Translations under genes and position numbers: made by a program
Assembly (NCBI RefSeq): GCF_004919085.1
Contig: NZ_STGL01000009.1
Location: 124,001-188,000 of the forward strand
DNA from: Nocardioides sp. GY 10127
GTDB lineage: Bacteria; Actinomycetota; Actinomycetes; Propionibacteriales; Nocardioidaceae
DNA: 64,000 bases
Reading direction: 5' to 3'
Shown: positions 58,115-64,000 of the stretch, one piece after another
How the letters are laid out: every line of letters begins with the position of its first letter
How positions within the stretch are numbered: position 1 is the first letter of the stretch
Notes under the pieces: generated by a model
Database searches by the model: none
Told to the model about the DNA's origin: nothing
The model's input: only the letters and a program-made list of their open reading frames with translations

Positions 58115-59749
58115 GTGCCTCCGAGTGACGCACGCCACTCGCCCGGCGGAGGGCGTCGAGCCGCTCGTCGAGCCGACCGCGCCGCCCGACGTGCCGCCGC
58201 GCAGTCCGACTCCGGGCGCCGCCGTCGCTGGCCGCGCCGCGTCGCGCTGGGCGCCCTGGCGCTCGTGCTCGTCGGCACGGGGGTCGTCGTCAGCGGCGTG
58301 GCCGACCCGGTCCTCGCCCCCGTCGCCGACCCGCTCACGCAGGCGGCCCAGGACGCCCTCGACGGCCTCTCGGACGCCACGTCGTCCACCTCCGGCACCA
58401 CCCGCGAGACCGACCCCGCGCTCGTCGAGGCCCCCTCGGGGCTCGACCTGGCCACGCCCACCCCGGCGGCGGCCGCCGCCGAGGCCGCGACCAGCTCCGC
58501 GCTCAGCCGCTCGGCCGTCCGCGCCGTCCTGCGCAAGGCCCTGAAGGCGAACGCGCTGGGCGGGCACGTCTCGGCCGCCGTGGCCGACCTCGACGGCGAC
58601 CTCGTCCTCGACACCGGCGGCGCCGCGATCCCGGCCTCGACCACCAAGCTCCTCACCTCGGCGGCAGCGCTGGAGACGGTGGGCGCCGGTACGACGTTCG
58701 CCACCACCACGGTCCGGCAGGGGCGCACCGTGGTCCTCGTCGGCGGCGGCGACCCGTTCCTCGCCTCCAGCCCCACCTCCGACGACACCTGGCCCGCGCG
58801 GGCGGACGTCACGACGCTGGCCCGCCGGACCGCCGCCGCGCTCGTCGAGCAGCTCGCCGACGCGCCGGCGAAGCAGCGGCGGCTGCGCGTGGCCTACGAC
58901 GACTCGCTCTTCTCCGGGCCGGCCTTCAACACCAGCTGGCCGGCGAGCTACCGCGGCGAGGTCGCGCCGCCGACGTCCGCCCTGTGGGTGGACGAGGGCA
59001 CCGACCTCGACGGCAGCGGCGACTACTCCAGCACCCCCGCCGCCGACGCCGCGAGCGTCTTCGACTCCGCGCTGGCCGCCGCGCTCGCGCAGCAGGCGAA
59101 GCGGACCGGGGTGACGGTGACGCTGGTCGGGACCACGTCGCGGACGACGGCCTCGGCCTCGGCCACCGACCTGGCGGCCGTGCACAGCGCCACGGTGGCG
59201 CAGATCGTCCAGCAGCTCCTCCAGGTCAGCGACAACAACGCCGCCGAGGTGCTGCTGCGCCAGGTCGGGCTCGCCACCTCGGGCACCGGCTCGACCGCGG
59301 CCGGCCTGACCGGCGTCCGCCACCTCCTGCGCTCGCTGGACGTCGAGCTGCCGGTGCGCCAGCTGGACGGCTCGGGCCTCTCCCGCCGCAACCGGATCGA
59401 CCCCGCCACGCTCGTGGGGCTCCTGGCGGCAGCGGCCGACAGCGACGACGACTCCCCGCTGCGCGGGCTGTTCCCGGGCCTGCCCGCGGCCGGCTCCACC
59501 GGGTCGCTGGCCTACCGCTTCACGGACGCCCCGGCCGCGGCCGTGGGCCACGTCCGCGCCAAGACCGGCACCCTCACGAACGTCACCTCGCTGGCGGGCA
59601 TCGCGCTGGACCGCAACGGGGTCCCGATGGTCTTCGCGCTCATGGCCGACGACGTCGCGGACGCCGACGCCCTCACCGGGCGCGAGGCGCTGGACGACGC
59701 CGCGGCCGCGCTCGCGGCCTGCGCCTGCGGGGTGGGGGCGTCTGACTAG
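58115..59749 (+). CDS. dacB: D-alanyl-D-alanine carboxypeptidase/endopeptidase (PBP4, peptidase S13)
   Basis: 544 residues. A basic N-terminal cytoplasmic segment precedes one transmembrane helix at ~43-65. An Ala/Thr-rich linker leads to the penicillin-binding domain. All three active-site motifs are present: SxxK in PASTTKLLT (~175), SxN in SDNNAAE (~370), and KTG in AKTGTLTNV (~490). It trims peptidoglycan stem peptides or cleaves cross-links outside the membrane. GTG 58115 follows GAGGGG. The -10 of the next gene overlaps its stop codon. Confidence 0.93.
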   Translation: MPPSDARHSPGGGRRAARRADRAARRAAAQSDSGRRRRWPRRVALGALALVLVGTGVVVSGVADPVLAPVADPLTQAAQDALDGLSDATSSTSGTTRETDPALVEAPSGLDLATPTPAAAAAEAATSSALSRSAVRAVLRKALKANALGGHVSAAVADLDGDLVLDTGGAAIPASTTKLLTSAAALETVGAGTTFATTTVRQGRTVVLVGGGDPFLASSPTSDDTWPARADVTTLARRTAAALVEQLADAPAKQRRLRVAYDDSLFSGPAFNTSWPASYRGEVAPPTSALWVDEGTDLDGSGDYSSTPAADAASVFDSALAAALAQQAKRTGVTVTLVGTTSRTTASASATDLAAVHSATVAQIVQQLLQVSDNNAAEVLLRQVGLATSGTGSTAAGLTGVRHLLRSLDVELPVRQLDGSGLSRRNRIDPATLVGLLAAAADSDDDSPLRGLFPGLPAAGSTGSLAYRFTDAPAAAVGHVRAKTGTLTNVTSLAGIALDRNGVPMVFALMADDVADADALTGREALDDAAAALAACACGVGASD

Positions 59750-59759
59750 GCTCGCGCCA
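59747..59759 (+). promoter_or_regulatory. Leaderless promoter overlapping the dacB stop
   Basis: TAGGCT (59747-59752) contains the dacB TAG stop codon and ends six bases before the ATG at 59759. The metalloprotease gene can thus be transcribed independently of dacB. Confidence 0.6.
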
Positions 59760-60844
59760 TGACGTCCGCCCCGCCCGAGATGATCGACTGGGACCTCGCG
59801 GTCACCCTGGGCAGCCGGCTCGCCGGCGACGGCCCGGCGGTCACCGCGGCCCAGGCCCGCCGCGCCGTCGGCGACCTGCGCGGAGGGGCCGAGCGCGCCA
59901 CCGACCTGGTCCGCGCCTTCACGGGCCTGGACGGCGGGCGCGACACCGCCCCGGTGCTGGTCGTGGACCGCGCCGGCTGGGTGCAGGCGAACGCCGACGC
60001 CTTCCGCCAGGTCCTCGGGCCCATCGCCGACCGGCTGGCCGAGCGCAAGCCGCCGGGCCGCGTCACCGCCGCCGTCGGCTCGAAGATCACCGGCACCGAG
60101 GTCGGTGGCCTGCTGGGCTTCCTCTCCACCAAGGTCCTCGGCCAGTTCGACCCCTTCCACGAGCCGCACGGCCGCCTTCTCCTGGTCGCCCCGAACGTGG
60201 TGCAGACCGAGCGCGAGCTCGACGTGGCCCCGCGCGACTTCCGCCTGTGGGTGTGCCTGCACGAGGAGACGCACCGGGTGCAGTTCACCGCCGTGCCGTG
60301 GATGCGCGGGCACCTCTTCGGCCTGGTCGAGAAGCTCGCGGGCAGCCTGGAGGACACCTCGGGCCTCGAGGACAACCTGCGCCGGGCCGTCTCCGTGCTG
60401 CGGCAGCGCCGGGGCGGTGCGGCCGGCGCAGCGGGGAGCCTCACGGACGGCCCCGCCCCCGACGGCAGCCTGCTCACCCTCGTGGCGAGCGAGGAGCAGC
60501 GCGCGGTCATGGACGAGGTCACCGCCGTCATGTCCCTGCTCGAGGGGCACGCGGACGTCGTGATGGACGGCGTCGGGCCCGAGGTCGTCCCCACGGTCGG
60601 CGCCATCCGGCAGCGCTTCAACGAGCGACGCAAGGGCGTGGGCGTCCTCGACCGGACGCTGCGCCGACTCCTCGGGCTGGAGGCCAAGATGGCCCAGTAC
60701 CGCGACGGGGCCGTGTTCGTGCGCGCCGCCGTCGACGCGGTCGGGATGGAGGGCTTCAACGCCGTCTGGGCCGGGCCCGAGAACCTGCCCACGCGCGCCG
60801 AGATCGCCGACCCCGCCGCCTGGGTCGCGCGCGTCCACGGCTGA
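59759..60844 (+). CDS. DUF2342 zinc-dependent metalloprotease-like protein
   Basis: 361 residues. The HExxH motif is visible as LHEETHRVQF near residue 168, followed further on by MSLLEGHADVVMDGVG, which supplies the third ligand region. This is the actinobacterial family annotated as zinc-dependent metalloprotease or coenzyme F420 biosynthesis-associated protein; its substrate is unknown. Conserved position between dacB and tilS is typical. No signal peptide, so it is cytoplasmic. It ends 25 bp before tilS. Confidence 0.9.
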   Translation: MTSAPPEMIDWDLAVTLGSRLAGDGPAVTAAQARRAVGDLRGGAERATDLVRAFTGLDGGRDTAPVLVVDRAGWVQANADAFRQVLGPIADRLAERKPPGRVTAAVGSKITGTEVGGLLGFLSTKVLGQFDPFHEPHGRLLLVAPNVVQTERELDVAPRDFRLWVCLHEETHRVQFTAVPWMRGHLFGLVEKLAGSLEDTSGLEDNLRRAVSVLRQRRGGAAGAAGSLTDGPAPDGSLLTLVASEEQRAVMDEVTAVMSLLEGHADVVMDGVGPEVVPTVGAIRQRFNERRKGVGVLDRTLRRLLGLEAKMAQYRDGAVFVRAAVDAVGMEGFNAVWAGPENLPTRAEIADPAAWVARVHG

Positions 60845-60869
60845 CGCGGCGCCGCGCGGAGAGCACCTC

Positions 60870-61859
60870 ATGGGCCTGCACCCCAGCGTCGCGGCCGTGC
60901 GCCGGGCGGTGCGCGAGTCGCTGGCCGACCTCCCCGACGACGCCGTCGTGGTCGTGGCCTGCTCCGGCGGCCCCGACTCGCTCGCGCTGGCCGCCGCGAC
61001 GGTCGCCGAGGCGCGGGGGCGCCGCGTCGTGGGTGCGACGGTCGACCACGGCCTCCAGGAGGGCTCGGCCGCGCAGGCCGCGCGGGTCGTCGAGCAGCTG
61101 GCCGCGCTCGGTGCCGACGAGACGCTCACCGCCCGCGTGCAGGTGGAGGCCGGCGGGCTGGGCCCGGAGGCCGCGGCCCGTCGCGCCCGGTACGCCGTGC
61201 TCGAGCAGGTGGCCACGCACACCGGGGCGTCCGCCGTCCTGCTGGGGCACACGCGGGACGACCAGGCCGAGACCGTCCTGCTGGGCCTCGCCCGGGGCTC
61301 CGGCGGGCGCTCGCTGGCCGGCATGCGCCGGGCCTTCGACGTCTACCGCCGCCCGTTCCTCGACCTGCCGCGTGCCGACACGGTGACCGCCTGCCAGGTG
61401 TGGGGCCTGGACGCGTGGGAGGACCCGCACAACGCCGACCCCGGCTACGCGCGGGTGCGGGTGCGGCGACGGGTCCTGCCCGTGCTCGAGGAGGAGATCG
61501 GGCCCGGCATCGCCGCGGCGCTGGCCCGGACGGCCGAGCAGCTGCGCACGGACGCCGACCTGCTCGACGACCTGGCCGACGCCGCGTGGGCCGAGCTCGC
61601 GTCCCCGGCGCCGGGTTCGACGCTGGCCCCGACGCTGGGCGCCGAGGCGCTGGCCGCGCTCCACCCCGCGCTGCGCCGCCGGCTGCTGCGGCGCCTGGCC
61701 CTCGAGGCCGGCTCGCCCGCGGCGGAGCTGTTCCACGAGCACGTCCTGGCCATGGAGCGGCTCGTCACGCACTGGCACGGGCAGCGGTGGATCGACCTCC
61801 CCGGGCCGCTGCGGGCGGTCCGACGCGACGGGATCGTCCGGGTCGAGCGCCCGGCCTAG
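60870..61859 (+). CDS. tilS: tRNA(Ile)-lysidine synthase
   Basis: 329 residues. The PP-loop SGGPDSLALA (~32) binds ATP, and GHTRDDQAETVLLGLARG (~127) is the second core motif. A C-terminal helical region recognises tRNA; the long C-terminal domains of E. coli TilS are absent, as in other actinobacteria. The enzyme adds lysine to C34 of the AUA-reading tRNA-Ile. In most actinobacteria hpt and ftsH follow; here two secreted proteins do, at least up to the window edge. Confidence 0.95.
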   Translation: MGLHPSVAAVRRAVRESLADLPDDAVVVVACSGGPDSLALAAATVAEARGRRVVGATVDHGLQEGSAAQAARVVEQLAALGADETLTARVQVEAGGLGPEAAARRARYAVLEQVATHTGASAVLLGHTRDDQAETVLLGLARGSGGRSLAGMRRAFDVYRRPFLDLPRADTVTACQVWGLDAWEDPHNADPGYARVRVRRRVLPVLEEEIGPGIAAALARTAEQLRTDADLLDDLADAAWAELASPAPGSTLAPTLGAEALAALHPALRRRLLRRLALEAGSPAAELFHEHVLAMERLVTHWHGQRWIDLPGPLRAVRRDGIVRVERPA

Positions 61860-62038
61860 GGAGGGCTCCCAGGGCCGGGTCAGGTGAGGCACCCGGAGGG
61901 CGGGTAGTCCGATCGGGCCATACCCCCGGGGGTTGTCCGGACCAGTTGCGTCCGTTCCGGGGTCAGGACGGGGCTCCGGCTGCCGATACTCGGGTCAGCA
62001 CCCCGGCGTCCCCGGCCGGCCAGCCCCCAGGAGAACCC

Positions 62039-62827
62039 GTGCCCCTGCCCCGCGCCCTCGTCACCTCCAGCACCGCCGGCGCCCTCACGCTGGGCGGTCT
62101 CGCCGGCGGCCTCGTGCTCGCCCCGGCCACCCAGGCCGCCGACACCGTCTACTACTCGATCTCCGGGGTCGTGGTGACGCCGAAGGGCAAGGCCGTGGAG
62201 CAGTCCAAGCCCTTCGACGTGCAGGCGCTGGACTCCTCGGGCGAGGTCGTCGCCTCCGCGCAGACGTACGCGAAGACCAACGGCTCGAAGGACTCGGTGA
62301 AGTCCGGCTACTTCTACCTCGAGGTCCCCTCGACCGGGCGCTACACCGTGACCATCACCCGCACGGACTACCCGACGCGGACCCTGAAGAACGTGAAGGT
62401 CACCAAGGCCCAGCCGGCCAAGGACCTGCACAAGGTGCTGCTCGTGAACTTCGGCACGAAGCTCACCGCGAAGGCGCCCAAGACCGTCAAGGCGGGCAAG
62501 GGGTTCACGGTCAAGGTCGACGTCGGCACGGGCAAGGCGAAGTCCTTCAAGGGCGGCAAGGTCACCGCGACCGGCACGGTGAAGCTCAAGGCCGGCGGCA
62601 AGGTCGTCGACTCGGCGTCCGTGAAGAAGGGCAAGGCCGTCCTCAAGGCGAAGAAGGTCCGGAGCGGACGCACCACCTACTCGGTCGTCTACGGCGGCCA
62701 GGCCGCGCAGCACCTCGCCGGCTCGCAGCGCTCGTTCACCGTCAAGGGCGTCTCCGCGGGCCACCGCAGCAGCCGCGCCCACCGCAGCGCCGTGGCGTTC
62801 CGCATGCGCCCCAACGCCGTCCTCTGA
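62039..62827 (+). CDS. Secreted beta-sandwich protein with Ig-like C-terminal domain
   Basis: 262 residues, GTG 62039 with AGGAG five bases upstream. Signal peptide ~1-33 ending ATQAA. Residues ~36-135 form a carboxypeptidase-regulatory or transthyretin-like beta-sandwich containing SGYFYLEVPSTGRYTVTITR. Residues ~140-235 are a Lys/Gly-rich Ig-like domain (FTVKVDVGTGKAKSFKGGKV ... TTYSVVYGGQAAQHLAGS) of the Big_3_5 type. The C-terminus is His/Arg/Ser-rich. No anchor motif, so it is released or held by charge. It shares the FxLEVP beta-sandwich element with the next gene, suggesting a paralogous pair of surface proteins. Function unknown. Confidence 0.75.
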   Translation: MPLPRALVTSSTAGALTLGGLAGGLVLAPATQAADTVYYSISGVVVTPKGKAVEQSKPFDVQALDSSGEVVASAQTYAKTNGSKDSVKSGYFYLEVPSTGRYTVTITRTDYPTRTLKNVKVTKAQPAKDLHKVLLVNFGTKLTAKAPKTVKAGKGFTVKVDVGTGKAKSFKGGKVTATGTVKLKAGGKVVDSASVKKGKAVLKAKKVRSGRTTYSVVYGGQAAQHLAGSQRSFTVKGVSAGHRSSRAHRSAVAFRMRPNAVL

Positions 62828-62863
62828 CCCACTCCCGCGGGGCCGCCGGCCTCGCGGGCCCGT

Positions 62864-62883
62864 GATGGCCCGTTCGGGCCATC
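62864..62883. terminator. Short hairpin between the two secreted-protein genes
   Basis: GATGGCCC (62864-62871) pairs with GGGCCATC (62876-62883) around GTTC, 37 bp after the preceding stop. A related TCGGGCCAT string also occurs near 61914 upstream of the first secreted gene, so it may be a regulatory motif instead. Confidence 0.5.
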
Positions 62884-63019
62884 TGTGCCCCTGGGCAGGC
62901 GGTCAGGCACGAAATCGCCTCATGCCACCCGCTTCCCGACCGATGCTCGACCCGACACCCCCGCGCGCGCCGTCCGCCCCCACCCGGCACGCGACCACGA
63001 CACCTGAGGACACCCCCAC

Positions 63020-64000
63020 ATGACCCGTCTCCGTCGCGCCCTCGCGGCCACCACCGCCGTCACCCTCGGTGTCGGTGGCTTCCTGCTCACCGGCCACGCC
63101 ACGGCCACCGCCGGCTCGGGGGCCTCCGCGGCCCAGAGCTCGGTGGCCGCGGCCACCACCCGCATCCGCGGCTACGTCACCGACGCCGCGACCGGGGACT
63201 ACCTCGACGACGCGTTCATCGTGGCCTGGCAGGGCGGGCGCCGGGTCGCCACCGCGCTCAGCTACGGCGACTCCGGCTACGAGCTGTGGGTGCCGCCGGG
63301 CAGGACGATCGTGACCGTGATGGACGAGGGCTACGTCCACCAGGACCGCACGGTCGACACCCGCACGGGCAACAAGTTCGGCGTCGACTTCGACCTCGCC
63401 CGCGCCCGCTACCTCTCCGGCTACGTGCTGGACGAGACCGGCGACCCGGTGCTCGACGCGGAGGTCTCCGCCTGGTCCGGCGGCGAGGCGGTGGCCGGCC
63501 AGCTCACCTACACCGACGACGACGACAACGACGGCTACTTCAACCTCGAGGTCCCCAAGGGCACCTACAAGGTCGTCGTCGACGCCGGCACCAAGTACTA
63601 CACGCTCACCCGCACCGGCGTGAGCGTCACCGCCGGCAACAGCGGCGTGGCCACCGACTACGTGGTGCGCCACAAGGCGACCGTCTCCGGCGTCGTCAAG
63701 GACTCCGAGGGCAAGGTCAAGGGCGCCCGGGTCACGTTCGCCGCGGTCGACGCCGACTCCCCGACGTCCGAGAAGACCGCCGTCACCGAGCGCGACGGCA
63801 GCTACGCGACGGCCCTGGCCGCCGGCCGCTACCGCGTGACCGTCCGCTCCGCCGACCACGCCGTGTGGCACACCGGTCTCACCGTCGACAAGGGCTCCAA
63901 CACCCTCGGGGCCACGCTCGAGCGCACCACCTTCGGCACCGAGGTCACCGTCAAGGCCGGCGACTACGACCCGTCCAAGGTCTCCTCGCGCAAGCCCTAC
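63020..64000 (+). CDS. Secreted protein with repeated carboxypeptidase-regulatory-like domains (3' end beyond window)
   Basis: Partial: 327 codons from ATG 63020 (GAGGA nine bases upstream) to the window edge. Signal peptide ~1-32 (TTAVTLGVGGFLLTGHATAT). Then three successive beta-sandwich repeats of ~75 residues at about 48-120, 121-213 and 214-295, each opening with an IRGYV/LSGYV/VSGVV strand and ending in a PxGxYxVxV strand such as VPKGTYKVVVDAG. These are CarboxypepD_reg/Cna-B-like domains used as stalks or in surface proteins. A further domain begins at ~297. Related to the preceding gene product. Confidence 0.75.
   Translation, partial: MTRLRRALAATTAVTLGVGGFLLTGHATATAGSGASAAQSSVAAATTRIRGYVTDAATGDYLDDAFIVAWQGGRRVATALSYGDSGYELWVPPGRTIVTVMDEGYVHQDRTVDTRTGNKFGVDFDLARARYLSGYVLDETGDPVLDAEVSAWSGGEAVAGQLTYTDDDDNDGYFNLEVPKGTYKVVVDAGTKYYTLTRTGVSVTAGNSGVATDYVVRHKATVSGVVKDSEGKVKGARVTFAAVDADSPTSEKTAVTERDGSYATALAAGRYRVTVRSADHAVWHTGLTVDKGSNTLGATLERTTFGTEVTVKAGDYDPSKVSSRKPY

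Overview
The window is 64 kb of very GC-rich DNA (roughly 70% or more by eye), with GTG as a common start codon and many genes overlapping by four bases. This, together with a mycobacterial-length alanine dehydrogenase, a DUF222/HNH gene, DUF2342 metalloprotease next to tilS, fused isobutyryl-CoA mutase and a SigB/SigF-type sigma factor, points to a high-GC actinobacterium. A Nocardioides-like or Intrasporangiaceae-like organism is a reasonable guess, but I cannot fix the genus. No rRNA, tRNA, CRISPR or transposase gene was recognised.

Layout. 1-5.5 kb: a truncated MASE1-type membrane sensor, a cardiolipin-synthase-like phospholipase D protein, and a divergent alanine dehydrogenase/Lrp regulator pair. 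5.5-7.6 kb: a DUF222/HNH gene of unusual base usage and a small TPR protein. 7.6-13.9 kb: an amine or beta-amino-acid catabolic island (FAD amine oxidoreductase, PucR regulator, acylating semialdehyde dehydrogenase, class III aminotransferase) with a shared palindromic operator in both control regions. 14-20 kb: three small proteins, then phosphoenolpyruvate synthase and its kinase/phosphotransferase PpsR. 19.7-23 kb: a regulatory block of LuxR protein with a Glu in place of the receiver Asp, a CarH-like B12/MerR regulator, a small protein and a SigB/SigF-like sigma factor, tied together by a repeated AACCTTC motif.

23.6-37.4 kb: an exopolysaccharide or cell-wall glycan operon (three GT2, one GT4, a hexapeptide acetyltransferase, a large membrane protein, a Wzx-like flippase) translated largely by stop/start overlap, followed by an opposing GH16 glycosidase and a 1104-residue secreted protein with three sugar-binding-like modules and a beta-propeller. 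A SigB-type promoter lies upstream. 37.5-48.3 kb: Ser/Thr kinase, a BtuF-like metal receptor, an acyltransferase, MarR plus isobutyryl-CoA mutase, a HemK-like methyltransferase, a hydrolase and a GNAT enzyme.

Between 45.98 and 46.50 kb lies the most unusual non-coding object: three ~190-206 bp repeats, each with two palindromes spaced about 97 bp, with a compensatory base-pair change in one stem. 48.4-52.4 kb: a TPP riboswitch and thiamine ABC transporter. 52.4-61.9 kb: PAP2-like membrane enzyme, NlpC/P60 hydrolase, acyl-CoA dehydrogenase, and the ppa-dacB-DUF2342-tilS housekeeping block. 62-64 kb: two related secreted beta-sandwich proteins, the second cut by the window end.

Throughout, many genes show a TANNNT -10 element only 6-7 nt before the start codon, implying leaderless transcription; I used this to choose several starts.
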